Translations under genes and position numbers: made by a program
Assembly: GCA_025331125.1 (NCBI GenBank)
Contig: JAOALB010000081.1
Location: 124,001-188,000, forward strand
DNA from: Mycogone perniciosa
Taxonomy: Eukaryota; Ascomycota; Sordariomycetes; Hypocreales; Hypocreaceae
Direction: 5' to 3'
Length of the DNA: 64,000 nucleotides
The notes under the pieces: generated by a model
What the model was told of the DNA's origin: nothing
What the model saw: the letters and a program-made list of their open reading frames with translations, nothing else
Database searches by the model: none
Shown: positions 32,751 through 45,634 of the stretch, one piece after another
Layout: each line of letters opens with the position of its first letter
Position numbering within the stretch: position 1 is the stretch's first letter

Positions 32751-34181
32751 ATGTCAACCAACACACTTATACTTAAATCCCACAAGGACTAGCCACGCTG
32801 GCACTCATGCTTCGAATCAACAGCGATACTCCTTGGCGTCTGGCACTATATCAACCCTAAGAGCGCGAAGAAGAAGACACTGACGGAACCACCTCTGTTT
32901 TGCTACGAGGATGAAGTCAAGAACATCAAAGAGGAAGGTCTCGACGTACCACTATTCCAGATGCTTGAAGTCCGCCGCCTAGAATATCAGATCAGGCGGG
33001 ATGACTACATCGAAAAAAATGCTTACAACGACCTCAGAAACTGGGTTTGGGAGACTGTCGACAAAAGCCTGCATTCGAGCCTCTGGCAAATGGACGACCT
33101 CAGGGATGTTGTCGTGGCCTTGAGGAACAATGTTGGCTTCTTAGAGGTGAACTACTACATGCTTATTCAGCAGAGATACGTCGAGGTCCTTCGCCAAGCC
33201 AATCCACGAATGCCCGTGACCGATTGGATAGCCAAATGGTTCGACGTGTACGCAGAGGCCAAACGCCTGGCGATTTCAGAGGTCTCTGGCCGCTATGGTC
33301 TCAATACGTTCCTCGATGCGGCTATGGTATACCTCCCTCAATAGGCAGAGACACAACGATGGGAACTCTATGAGGAGAAGGAAGGCACACTCCCTATGAC
33401 ACTGGATCGTATCGCCTGCCGCTTCCAGATGAACATCAATGCCATGGAGATTTCACAAGGCTCAAACTCTTCTTCAACTGCCGACACGAAGAAGAGGGAT
33501 ACGGAGGGATATGAATGTGCCTGCGGTATTGCCAGACATAAACACAGCTGGAAGGCGACAGAGTGCTTAGCCTGGCAGCTGGCCGTTAACGGAGTCGCCA
33601 ACCCACCAAGAGAGATAAAACAAAGCCGGGTTGATCGATGCAAAAGGGCGATGGATGATCCACGCTGGAAGCAAGTGGTCAATACTCTTCGCAAGAGAAG
33701 GCCAAAAGGACCAGAGAACAACAACGCAGAAAACCCACCCATCCCAATAGTGAATATTGTCATTGACAACGGTCAGGATGGATCCGCAACACCGGAGGCT
33801 CATCCCCTCTTCAACTTGACGGTCTTTTCTACCTACTCCAACACCCATGTGGTGAACAAGCTGGAACTCTTGGAGGACGTAACAGGAGTTGATCCAGCGG
33901 AAATGATCCTGGTCGGTATCGAGTGTGTCCGCGTCACCCACCGAGGCAGGAGGATCATTAAGAACGGGTGCAATGGTCCAAACGGGAAGAACACGAGCGA
34001 CATAGAGTTGAGGAACGTAGCCTTTGTGCCCGGTTTCCACACGAATCTCTTTAGCGCTGCTAGGTTTCGACAGTCGGGTTTTTGGTTTAGTACATTGGAT
34101 AACACGGTACGCTACGGCACAATGGCGAATAACAAAGTGATTATGGACATGAAGTCGATGCATGGTGTTATTGTAATGTAA
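32751..34181 (+). mobile_element. Degenerate Ty1/copia gag-protease relic
   Basis: One reading frame runs from the ATG at 32751 to 34181 and is broken by TAG at 32790-32792 and TAG at 33342-33344. The start (LILKSHKD then stop then PRWHSCFEST, GVWHYINP) fits a copia Gag N-terminus, in which the first stop replaces a Trp codon (TGG to TAG). YECACGIARHKHSWKATEC is a zinc-knuckle-like box. The end (RNVAFVPGFHTNLFSAARF, GFWFSTLDNTVRYG) resembles the region after the protease and before the integrase. Integrase, reverse transcriptase and RNase H are absent, so the copy is truncated at about 34.2 kb. It is not functional as read. Confidence 0.75.
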
Positions 34182-35462
34182 TGCCACGGATTCCTACGAG
34201 CACCTAGTATATAAACCCTCAGAGAAATATACGCTCTCTTATGTGATGGGATTGTTAGCTGAGATGCGCACGGAGCAAACAAATAGAATACTTGGGGGTC
34301 TAAAAGGCAACCACTTTCCCGTGCCTCATCGGTCCGTTAACCAAAGAAAAGTTACTTAACTGAGGGGGGGGAAAAGTGACTTGGATTTTAGCTACAGCTA
34401 TATATAAATATAAAGTACGGAGTACAGAGTATGGAGTACGAAGTAATGCTATTGGAACAGACAAAAATTGGTCCCTTACCGTAAGGTATGGAGTATAACT
34501 TATTCCTTGACTCACACTTACGAGTAATTACAATATATCGACTTCGTACAGCTAGCTATTCTAACACCATGAAATTGCTTTGAATAACGGGTCCTTGGTA
34601 CTTCGTATACATTCTATCTATTTACATACATTCCCTCGGGCCAACTATTCTTCCGGCTATATAGCCGGTAAGTACTCCGTACAAAGTACGGAGTACGGTG
34701 GTGCATACGAACGAGAGCAGTCTCCCAGCTTCTCAGCCATAATAGATGCCAGCAAGCATCAACCCATTCACCTGAATACGACCTCCATCACCGTACTTCG
34801 TATATATATCAAACATGGAATATCCCGTGCTTCGTCCTCCGTTCCTTCAAGCCAAACGGACCTGCATGCAGCTCCGAGCCCCGCTTGACTTTAATATTGA
34901 TGACGTGCTTTTGGACGAATACGGAGCACAGCTTTGATGTGGCGTCGCCTCCACACTCCGGTTTGCAGATTCCCCGCAAGCGACGTCTCGTCAATGCGGC
35001 CGTTCCGATCTCGCCAATTCACACCGTCCAGCTTCGGGCGTCTTGTTTTTGATACGCCATATTATCCACAGTCCAGATCGCTACACTGTGCCAATTAATG
35101 ACGTCTCCGCCCAATACAGAGGCAAAACAGGGCTGCCTCGATGCGGCATGGCTTCCCATAGCTTCATATGCAGTGTGGAAGTTCCCCGCCACGGTAAACT
35201 CGCGGTAGAGGGACATGATGGCTCATCTATCCCATCCATCCCATCCATCCTGCCTGTGGAACCCCGGATGTGTTCCTGCGAAAGGAAACTGAGCTTCATC
35301 TCGTCCTTCTTTCAACTTCGTGCCATCCCATCGACGCTGGCCCCATCGCCATTTGGCCGATAAACACCACTATCGTCACTGCTTTCATCAGCGCAGCACT
35401 TCCTAGACGACTCTATCATTTGCGCGCAGCTCTATACCGACTCTTACGTCATCACCTTCACC
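34182..35462. other. Intergenic, AT-rich, 1.3 kb, motif cluster
   Basis: Contains TACGGAGTA/TACTCCGTA at 34416, 34673 and 34687, and TACTTCGTA at 34599 and 34794. A run of CCATC/CATC units occurs near 35228-35250, upstream of the AT-hook gene. No gene is recognised. Confidence 0.45.
34672..34696. repeat. Perfect 11-bp hairpin of the dispersed motif
   Basis: Arms GTACTCCGTAC and GTACGGAGTAC are separated by AAA; every arm base pairs. Confidence 0.85.
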
Positions 35463-36422
35463 ATGTCTGACGGAATCGCCCCAGCTGTTGACAAAGGTAC
35501 TTAAACCCGTCGCTGCCTGTCGCTTCCAACGGTGATCCCACCTGCTGCTGCGCGCTTGTTTGAAAGAGCTCAATTGATCTAGTCCTATACAAACCGGGCC
35601 TCGAAAGCTTCCCTTCAGATGTTCACCCCAGCCAGAATAGACATGCTGACAGCCTGAGCTCTAGTCGGTGCGCCTGAGCCTACAAGTCCCGAAGCACAAG
35701 CTGGTGCCCCGACGATGGGCACCACCGAGCCTACCGTTACTGTGTGCCCTCCGCACCGGCCCGAGAAGTCCCAGGAAGCACCCGCCGAGGAACCCAAGGC
35801 ATCCGATGAGACCAAGCTCGGCGGTTCTGCAAGGGCCCCTGTGAGAGTTCCAAGGCCAGTGGAGGTTGTATCCGTCCCTCAGACGCCTCTCAATGACGAA
35901 ACTCCCGTCAACGGAACACCGCGCCCTGAGTTGAACATCCCCATGGAGACAGAGGTCGGAAAGCCCCAGGAGGAGCCCATCGTGATGACCAGGGTTGAAG
36001 AGCCGCTACCGACTCCCATAGCCTCCGTCCCCAACAGCGATACTGGCCCTGATCCCATTGTCGATAAGCCAGTGACTCCAAACGGCGATTCGAAGCCCGC
36101 GGAGATGAAGGGTGCTCTCCAGGCAGACCAGCTGCTAGAGCAAAACCCCGAGGCAACCGAGACAATCACTGGAGAGAAGCGCAAGCTTGAAGACACCCTG
36201 GCAGATACAGCGGTGGATGAACCATCAGCCGAAAAACAGGACGTCGATGAGGCTGAGCGAGTGGATAAGAAAGCCAAGGTTGACACTGCCACCGAAACGA
36301 AGACTAATGGAGGAACGCCGGCGCGAGGAAGACCCGGCCGGCCAAAGAAGGACAAGAATGCTCCCCCGGTCGTGGGTAAAACTGCACGAAAGACCCGAAG
36401 TCAGGGGCCAGTGGAGGTTTAA
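35463..36422 (+). CDS. AT-hook protein, acidic and disordered
   Basis: Two exons, 35463-35496 and 35665-36422, flank a 168-nt intron (GTACTT donor, ATGCTGAC branch-like site, CTCTAG acceptor); the product is 263 aa. Near the C-terminus is one AT-hook, RGRPGRPKK, followed by KTARKTRSQ. The rest is rich in Pro, Glu, Thr and Ala with no predicted fold; KRKLED and KKAKVD could serve as nuclear localisation signals. A chromatin-associated role binding AT-rich minor groove is likely but inferred only from the hook. I do not recognise a specific family. The intron is much longer than others in the window, and the first exon has only eleven complete codons. Confidence 0.7.
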
Positions 36423-39400
36423 AGTGCCTAGTACTCCGTATATTTGTCCGGTTCCCTTATTGTCATCGACACCATGTCATGGACGGCTGCAGAACGGCTT
36501 TCAACAAGGTAAAAAAAAATGGGACATGGGCGAAGGGGATTCGGCGAATTGGTTAATCGACTTGCTGTATATGCGGTCTTTTGGGTTTGTTTTGTATTTA
36601 TACTCCGTAGTTGTATCGCAGATGGTACCACTAGTAGTTTTCCCCGATGAATTCTTGTTCACCTTTAGTATGCTGTAGGTTTATCGCAGGAAAAGTTTCA
36701 CAGCTACAGTGAGATGCATACTACGAAGTATACCGAGATCTTATAACGCTAGACTAATAATAGGCGTAATTTTTAGGGTATCATTGTGCTTATTCAAGCC
36801 GCAGCATTGCGTGAATGACGGGATTGTGACAACTCCGATTAACTCCCCATCAGAATGCAGGAACCCGGACCTTTCACTGCGGAGCCATGAGGCAGTGCAC
36901 GGCAGGATTCCGAAAACCCAACTCAAAAATACTAGAAGAGACTAGCTATCGAGGCCTCCAGGGCAGGGCAAGTTGTGAGGATTGCGGGCTAGTCCGTAGA
37001 TCCGTCAACACTACTCCGTACGATGCACAGTGGGATATCCTGTCGCAAGACCCGATGGTCGCTCGTATTGGTGGTTCCTCTATTCTTAATGGGCTTACGA
37101 AATAAGGCGGCCCCTTTTTTGTTGCTGAGAACAACTGCAGAACGCCAATTACTGTTACGCCCAATATTCAGTGACCACCTACGGAGTATGTTGAAATTGC
37201 AATGGTGGCCGACAAGGTTCAACACCTGGTTGTGAGATTGTCAGTGAAGAAAAAAACAACTTCTATAATATACAAGAAATCAAGCTGAGGAGCAAGCAAG
37301 TGTACACGATCGAGAGGGTGATGTAATCGATTATCCACCTTTTGCTCTAAAACCAGAGTGAGAGGACGCATTTCTCGGGACAGGCTTCCTCGAGACAGCC
37401 CACTCCCGGCAAGCAGCAACATCCTTCATTATATCTTAGACGACGTCCTATGAATGTGATGCTGAAGAGGTTGGCCGTGGTTACCAACGCTGGTGGTTCG
37501 GTTTGGTGGACGAGTCGTATTCGCACATTTTCTGATATTACCAGCTCCGCCTTATTCACAATCTTCAACAAGTTTTCAACCACGTTTGTCAAGTGTTTGG
37601 CGGTATTATAGGGGGCCTACTAGTAGTCTCACTCCTGACTGCAACAGACTCTCTTGGAGTGCTGGGGTGGTATCTTGCGAGCATCGGCCTACCGCGAGAC
37701 AAGAATCCGTCACCGGTGTCGTGATCACGTGAATAAAGACTATGCCTTCCGTTATTATTATTAGTACTCCGTAGTAGTACTACTACTATTGTTTGTAAAC
37801 CCTGCATACAATCCTGGTCTTTACTCCGTACGACGTCCCCAGTCTTATTCCCACTAATACGAGTACTTCGTGCATATGTCGGATACGTGGAATTGGGGTT
37901 GGGGGAAACTCTCTGCGCATTCTTGCGCCAATCATTAATAATAGATATGGAACATCCCACTAGACACACCTTCATCTCTAGTGACGCTTTGTCGTCAGTA
38001 TTATCGGATGTCGATGCCTTTCTTACCCTGCATACAGAGTACTGATAGCTTCACGAGGATAGTGGGACAAGCGGCTTTGTGTACAAACTACGGAGTACAC
38101 GATTGTATCTGCGATTCGGGAGATGATGACCAAAGCCTCGCGACCTTCGAACCCATCTATTTGATGCGAGAGCCAAGTGCGTTATCTATCCTTTTCTTAC
38201 TTCGTATACTATTATTTAATGCCTAACATTTCTCCTTGGTGAAAATCGTCGGAGGCAGTGCTCACCCAGAACCGTCAGGTCGCAATGTTACGAGTATTGA
38301 GTTTGTATCCAACGAACGACCTATCAGTACCGCCACCAAACGTGGAAGGCACTTGAAAGTACACTTTCGCATCGCAGAGATACTTGATGTAAGTAAGTGC
38401 AAACTTGGAAAAGTATTTCTGCTCCAATAGCCCAATTCGTAACTGGAGAGCGAATCTTGCGCTGATCATCGTCATGGTGGCAAAAAGCAGATCAGTGACA
38501 TGGCTCTCTGTCGGACTTCGGGCACAAGGATTTGAAACCTCCGAGTTGGCCGTGCGGAGAAAAATCGTTCAAGTGCCGATAAACGAAAGGACAAGATTTA
38601 TTATCTTTTTCGCACCGATTAGCATACCGTGTCGTATTTTTTTCACCTTTCTGTTAACGGTGGCAAAAATGATGGAAATGCTTGAGGCAGCTTGTAAAAC
38701 CCCGCCGGCGAAAACTGCCATTCCTGGATTTGATAGTGCTGATCATGAGAACATGTGTGTGGGTGCATGCCCTCAAGGGGGTGACAATACAACAGGGCAT
38801 ACAGTGCTACATCTTCCTGTGATTGTCATTACGACGGATATTTATCATTATACGAGTAATACTCCGTAGATGACTCTTATTCAGCGGCTTACTCTATACA
38901 AAACTATAATACAATGGGGAAAGCTCTGAATACTCTGTCAATTAGCGTACCGATATCCTTTACCGTCTCTCTTTTTCTTTGTCCTCCACTCGGCTCCGTA
39001 TATTTTGCCTCCTCACATTTTTGAAACCACCAGTCACTGGCTGGAATGCTTTGTTGGGATTAGACGCACATGTGCATGCATGCATGAAACATGGGTGGAT
39101 GGTTGTCAGTCAGTCTTGCAGAGGCTGCACACATACTTCGTATATTACTACTTGCATATTAGTACGGAGTATTACACAGTATAGTACTTGCATAGTGCTT
39201 GATGACATACATACCTTACCTACCGTACGTGAGAACCTCGGCGCCAATGCACACTACTGGCCGTAGTCCTCCGTATTGGGTTACAAATCTTGCCCGAAGA
39301 GTTAACAAGAAGTCGAAGAAGTATGTAGTGCTAGTGAAAAGTCGACCCAACACATCGAATACACCTCCTATGAAAGCGCGTACGAGCCGCTCACGAGGTC

Positions 39401-40506
39401 CTGATAGAGCCGCCATGTTTTGCATCTCTGCTGACGGAACCTTCGTATTCACCCCTGCTGGCGGTCTCAAGCTTCCAGTTCCAGTGTGGAAGCGCTAAGA
39501 CGCTAAAAATGCAGTGGCTTTAGGGAGTCAAAAATAGCAGCACAAGGGGTAAACTCGGCCAGGCACAGGCGAATCAGGACCCTGGATTTGGGGATTTGGG
39601 GACCTAACCCAGTCCCCAACACCCGCTAAAATTTCTTAATCCCAGGTTTCAACCACCTATCTAGGTCTAGGTACCTTGCCGCACAAAGCCTGCAGCGTGC
39701 AGCACCAAGACGGGGGGACACGGAGACACAGAAACCCCATCATCTTGCCTGCTTGTTTGCTTGCTTGGAGCAGAGCAGAGCAGACCAGCAGAGACGCCTG
39801 GGAAACGCGCGCCAGCCAAGAGCATCCACTATTATGCAATCCATACAACGTTCTTTGGGGCTTACCTGCACTACGAAGTATTGGTAGTGCCTCTTGATCC
39901 AATCGCCGCCTCGCCTCTGTCTGCCATCGGACCGCTCGTGATCGCGGCAGCAGACCATCCCCAACTGGGAGTCGATCCGTGCGGAACAGGATCCCTCTTT
40001 TTACTCACCCTCCATCAACCCCAAACAGGGCCCCTGGCTTCTCCTCTTCTTCCTCTCCCCTTCTATTATCCATCTCCTCTGCATCTTCCGCAGAGAGTGT
40101 CCTTCGTTTTGGTGTGAATATTCTATTTTGATTGTTGTTTCTTCCCCTGTACTCTTTTGCTGCCCTTTTAACGACTCGCGGGCGGACAGAGACAAGGGTT
40201 ACTATCGTCCACATCAATCTACGGCGTTCCCCTGATTTTCGGTTGTTTGTCCTGCTTGTATCAGACCAGCCACATTCGTTGACACCGCACCGAACGAACG
40301 CGCATTACTACCGGTCCTGAAATCCATCCCCAGACGATCGCTATCACCTACAATTTGAGTGACGCAACCCTCCGAATCGCCTCACAATTGAATTGACATC
40401 CGACAACCGTCCATCCAGTCACGTCGCGGTCAGATCGAGCATCACACTCATTTGCAGAAAGAGGACGTTGTTCCTTTGCCCCTGAATTGGGTAAGGACAT
40501 CGCACA
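36423..40506. other. Gene-poor block, 4.1 kb
   Basis: No recognisable coding sequence; the open frames are short and have no family features. Nine exact copies of the 9-bp motif (36432, 36601, 37012, 37180, 37765, 37822, 38089, 38860, 39163) lie between the AT-hook gene and 39.2 kb. The last kilobase, with a CT-rich tract around 40040-40090, is probably the promoter and 5' leader of the CSC1 gene. Confidence 0.5.
36432..39171. repeat. Cluster of nine TACTCCGTA/TACGGAGTA copies
   Basis: Nine copies in 2.7 kb in both orientations, none in an identified gene. Confidence 0.75.
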
Positions 40507-43500
40507 ATGGACCCCCGAATCGCGACCATGCAACTGCTCGGTCAGCGAGACAGCCCAAATCCGGGACAGGAGCTGCTCGAACTGCTCCAGGACCCCTTTT
40601 CAGGCCAGGTGAGCGTCATTGATTGCATGGCCAATTGGCAATGCTTCTAACAATCGTCCAGCTCGCCACAGCCTCCGTCTACTCGGCCTTGGGTATATCC
40701 ATAGGTATCACCGCCGGTATTGCCCTCATCTTCTCCTTCCTCCGACCGTACAACCAAGCCGTGTACGCCCCGAAGCTCAAGCATGTCGACGAGAAACATG
40801 CGCCGCCTCCCCTCGGGAAGACGCCGTGGGCTTGGATCCCACCGCTGATGCATACGCACGAGAAAACTCTCATCCAGCAAATCGGCATGGACGCCACTGT
40901 CTTTCTCCGAGTCATGCGAATGTGCCGCAACATGTTCCTGGTTCTCGCCTTGGTCGGAGTCTCTGTTCTTGTCCCTATCCACTACCAAAGATCTGTCAAA
41001 TTTCCTGGTGCAGATAACCAAAAGGAGGGATGGATTTCGCAAATCACGCCCTTGAATGTTTGGGGCGACGCCCAATGGGCTCAAGTCGCCGTTGCCTGGA
41101 TTTTTGACATTGTCATTTGCGTGTTCCTTTGGTGGAACTATCGGAGAGTTATGCAGCTGCGGAGAAAGTATTTCGAAGGCGAGGAGTATCAAAATAGTCT
41201 GCACTCGCGAACACTCATGGTAGGTCCAGTCGAGTATTGAATCTGAGTCTAGGAAATGTCAGTGAAAGCTAACAAATAGCTCTTAAGTTGTACGATATCC
41301 AAAAGCAGGCTTGCTCGGACGAAGGCATCGCTCGCATCATCGACAAAGTTGCCCCCAACTCCTCTTTTGCCCGAACTGCAATTGCACGAAATGTCAAAGA
41401 CCTTCCCAGTCTCATTCAAGAGCATGAGAATGCGGTTCGTAAGCTGGAAAAGGTGCTTGCCAGATACCTTAAGAATCCGCAGCAACTCCCTCCAGCGCGG
41501 CCGACTTGCAAGCCCTCCAAGAAAGATCGATCATACGGCACGTATCCTCGCGGCCAACGACTCGACGCTATTGAATATTACACGCAACGTATTCGAGAAC
41601 TTGAGATTGAAGTTAAAGAAGTCCGAGCAAGTGTCGACAAGCGAAGTTCAATGCCTTTTGGTTTTGCCAGTTACTCAGATATTACTGAGGCGCATGAAAT
41701 TGCCTACGTTTCCCGCAGGAAGAAGCCTTATGGAGCCTCAATCCTCCTCGCGCCCCGGCCTTTCGACATTATCTGGCAGAACATGCCCCTGTCTAGTTCC
41801 ACTCGAAGCCGTCGAAGATGGATTAACAGCTTTTGGATTGTTCTCCTGACACTCCTATGGATTGTCCCTAACGCCATGATTGCCATTTTCCTGGTCAACT
41901 TGACCAACCTGGGGAAAGTCTGGAAAGCCTTTCGCGATTCATTAGCTGCCGAAACGACATTTTGGGGCGTGGTTCAGGGTATTGCATCTCCTGCCGTGAC
42001 GTCTGGCGTCTATCTCCTTTTGCCCATCATATTCCGTCGTTTATCTATTAAGGCTGGAGACAAGACCAAGACTGGACGAGAGAGACATGTCATGGCAAAG
42101 CTCTATGCCTTTTTTGTCTTCAACAACTTGATCGTCTTCTCCTTCTTCAGTGTTATCTGGGCATTTGTAGCAGGTGTTGTCGAGCAAACAAAGAAGGGCG
42201 TTGATGCGTGGGATGCAATTGTCAAGGGGAATATTGCCGATGCGATTTTCAGGGCCTTCTGCAAGAACAGTCCCTTCTGGGTCACATATCTCCTGCAGCG
42301 ACAGCTTGGTGCAGCCATTGACCTTGCTCAGTTTTGGCCTCTTGTACAGGCTTTCTTTCTCAAGAAGTTCTCTAGCCCTACACCTCGAGAGCTTATTGAG
42401 CTCACAGCACCCCCACCGTTCGACTACGCCAGCTACTATTGCTATTTCCTCTTCTATTCAACAGTCACTCTCTGCTTCGCAGGTATCCAACCACTTGTTC
42501 TTCTCGCTACGGCCCTGTACTTCTGCATCGACTCTTATCTCAAGAAGTACCTGCTCCTGTACCGTTTTGTAACCAAGACGGAATCTGGGGGTCTGTTCTG
42601 GCGCGTTATTTTCAATCGCTTCATATTCGGCACTATCCTTGCCAATCTCGTCGTGTTACTCACAACCTGGGTCCGCGGAGACGGCACACACATCCAGTTT
42701 TACGCCGTTTGTCCCTTGCCGTTTGTCATGATTGCGTTCAAGATTTTCTGCGGAAAGGCGTTTGACAATCAAATTCGATACTACAGCATTCGGGCCGGAG
42801 GAAAGCGCACCCAGGCCAACCCGCAGAAGGAGAACCGACTCCGAAGCGAAAAGCTGGCTAGTCGGTTTGGTCACCCGGCTTTGTACAAGCCCCTCATCAC
42901 GCCAATGGTTCATCAGAAGGCACAGAATTTGCTTCCATCTGTATACTCGGGACGGCTGACTGACGGTAGAGAGGCCGGTGGAAATGGAGATTTGATGAGC
43001 GTGAGTGGATACTCAGATATGTATGCTTTGGAGGCCATGCAGGGCGGAAAACCAGGAAAGGTTGCCAAGGGAGTTCCCGGATTCGAATACGTTTCAGAGT
43101 CGCATATGGATTTCGAATACTATAAGAACCGGGCGGAGTTTACAGAAGACCACGGAGGTGGCGAGATCTATGGAAAGCAGGGCGAATATGGGCGACCTGG
43201 AACTCCTGGTTCGTTGGATGACATGAGCCTGCCGTCTAGGCCAGGGACGCCATCGTCTAACAGGTCCGGAACGCCGTTCGCACCCGGTAGTGCCAGGCGC
43301 CCCACGCCGAACGAAGGGGCCTATCAATCATACCGATCTCAAGGACCCTACGGCAATGACGACCTTATTGGACGAAGCCGCAGCCCCCTGTACTCTCATG
43401 ATAACGGCAGTGCCTCTGGGCTCGTTCGCAACGCAGCGGGTCCTGCTATGGTACCACCAGGTTCACATTATCGGGATATGTCAATGGAACGTAGCCGTTC

Positions 43501-43672
43501 GCCTGCTGCTGGCTCCCCTGCGATGACCCCTGGAGCATCGGCGGGTGGACCGATGGGATACAGCGGAGTCTCCCAGGACGAGACATTTGGCGGCCCGGAA
43601 GCCGACCCAACACAGTATAATTATTTCAGAGGAGGAACTCGACCGGTGCGACCTCCCGGGCAGGGCTGGTAA
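40507..43672 (+). CDS. CSC1/TMEM63 (OSCA) family calcium-permeable osmosensitive channel
   Basis: Three exons, 40507-40608, 40662-41219 and 41288-43672, flank introns of 53 and 68 nt; the product is 1014 aa. The second splice joins HSRTLM to LYDIQKQACSDEGIARII, a conserved CSC1 junction. The layout matches the family: an early membrane helix (ALGISIGITAGIALIFSFL), two more near MFLVLALVGVSVLV and VAVAWIFDIVICVFLWW, a cytosolic loop with a coiled coil, then the core of about seven helices (for example INSFWIVLLTLLWIVPNAMI and YYCYFLFYSTVTLCF). The last 190 residues are a soluble Ser/Pro/Gly-rich tail with repeated RPGTP-like and RSRSP motifs, probably phosphorylated. Members conduct cations when the membrane is stretched by osmotic shock. 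Confidence 0.92.
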
Positions 43673-44094
43673 ACCTGCTCAACAATGGGAGAGCTGTGTA
43701 CATCTTCAAGAAGATGGAGAAAATGCGCGGATGAGGCGGTACGTATTTGTATCTTTTTTTTTAACATGGCCTGCACGGCGTTTTGGGTTTAGACACCATT
43801 ACATAGATGACGTCCTTTTTAAAGGCAAGAAGCATAAGACTTCAGAGCAAGGAGGAGACTTTATAATGGATAAATAGGTCTCTCGTTGGATACGAAATAA
43901 ATATCTCATGCAAACATAATCTAGGGGTGCATTGCTGGTGTGATGGGCAGCTGATTCTTGTTGGACAATTCATTTCAACTAGGTAGCCATTGACAAGTTT
44001 ATCTAATCCTATTCCGTCTGTCTGAGTAGTCTTTGATCCTTGCATCGGTTGTTTGATATGAATCCTGATGGCTCTAAAAATCTATGTATCATCA
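43673..44094. other. Intergenic between convergent genes
   Basis: 422 bp; nothing specific is seen. Confidence 0.5.
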
Positions 44095-45634
44095 CTATTC
44101 TACAAACCTGCCCGTATCGTGATATCTAGACATGTATGCCTCCAGGTCCTGGGCCAGATTATCCATCACTTCATCTGAGACCACACCATCCTGCCACGAG
44201 AGCCCAACCGTAAGTGTCGACCCAGCCACGCTGCCGACATTAAGACCAAGCGCCGGACCGGCTACCATGGCGCCATTTGTGAACAGCAGCCGCGTGATTC
44301 GCATAGAGTCTGCTTCAGAAGCGGTACTTCTGAGAACGCCGATGTTGCTGACTTCCCACGAGTCGGAGCGCGGGGCACCGTCCTTTTTGCGCCAGAAGGA
44401 GGACCAATCGCCTACGTATTTGAGCATGGCGATGGTGTCGTCGTGTGGGATGGTGGCGAGTTTGTCCTGGAGGTCGGATTTGATGCGTTGGGCGTTCTGC
44501 CAGATTAAGGAGTCAATGTCTGCGTCAGGTTGGCGGAAAGGGCAGACGACGTCAGCGGGGAATTCGTGTGTTGTTATGGTTAGCATAACGCGGAGGGCGT
44601 CCTTGAAGGAAGGGTCGGCAGATGGCGAAATGAAAGGGCGGGTGTTGATGGGTGTGCTGGCTGCGAAGGCTGGAGCTTCGGAGGAAGAGAGGCGAGTTGT
44701 GAAGGAGGCGAGGACGAGGGCGTGCAAGAGTCCTGTAATGCTGCTGGAGTGGGCGCGGCAACCGCTCAGTAAGCTTGATAGGATTTCAAGAGGAATATCG
44801 ACGGGCTTGATGCGAGTTATGTGTGGGAGAGAGAGGTCGATGTTTCTGCCGTGCCATAGGGTGGGTTTCTTGGCCTTGAGCCAGGAGGGGCCGAGTGCGT
44901 CCCATAAGGTACGGGCTATGAAGGGGATGGATAGAGTGAAGTTGACGACGTCTTCTTGAGGTTCGGGCAAAGAGGGGGGCGTTGGAAAGGAGAGGATGTA
45001 GGTCGGTTCAGTGGCTTGGGGTTCTTTGAGTTGCTGATTCAAGGCAGACAGGAGCATTTCATGGAAGCGTCTTCCACCGGTGCCGTCCATGAGGGAATGG
45101 TGGTATGCGAAGAAGATATCCTCATATCTTTGTGATCCTTGCAAGACATTCCCATCTGGGCGCAAGATGTTGATCCTCCACGGGGGACGGACGTCCAAGT
45201 CGTTCCATAGTTGATCATGATGCCAGCCTTGCTGCGTAGCGATCTTTGTCTCATACTCCTGTAGAGTCTCACAGGGAACGAGAGTGATGGAGACGTGGTT
45301 GCGAAGATCAATTTCGGGCACGTATGTGAAATGTGCCGCGTTGATGTCCTGGTCTGTGATGCCAACTCGGAGCGTAGGCTGTGCCTTGATAACGCTGGAG
45401 AGCGCTGCATAGAAACCTGGGCTGATGGTTTCGCCTAGAGGCGGCGTGCCTTCGGGATACTGGTAGCGACATGATACTGTCACGCAGCGGTATATTCCAA
45501 GATGGTGACGAGTAGATGAGAAATGCTCACTGGTGAGAGAAGGGGTGAGTATGGGTTCTTGATATTGGAGAGGGGAGTTGAGTGGCTTACATAGGGCCGA
45601 GGCGGCGGAGAACGGTGGGCTTGTCTGCGGCCAT
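44095..45634 (-). CDS. Alcohol O-acetyltransferase family protein (Atf/condensation-like fold)
   Basis: Two exons, 45634-45591 and 45529-44095, flank a 61-nt intron (GTAAGC to CACCAG); the product is 492 aa. The start LRRLGPIEHFSSTRHHLG is typical of the family. The catalytic H-x-x-x-D lies in HHSLMDG (His159, Asp163). The C-terminal half has the second half-domain, with VSNIGVLR and AGPALGLNVGSVAGSTLTVGLSW. These acyl-CoA dependent enzymes esterify alcohols or modify secondary metabolites and sphingolipid-like amines; the acceptor is unknown. No polyketide or peptide synthetase lies nearby, so there is no sign of a biosynthetic cluster. Confidence 0.85.

Noticed and set aside
32751..34181. 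Domesticated gag gene rather than relic
   Set aside because: Two in-frame stops within the frame and no splice signals around them argue for decay.
40623..41017. Alternative open frame starting inside the first CSC1 intron region
   Set aside because: The conserved N-terminal helix is reached by splicing from the ATG at 40507; the other frame is a shadow.
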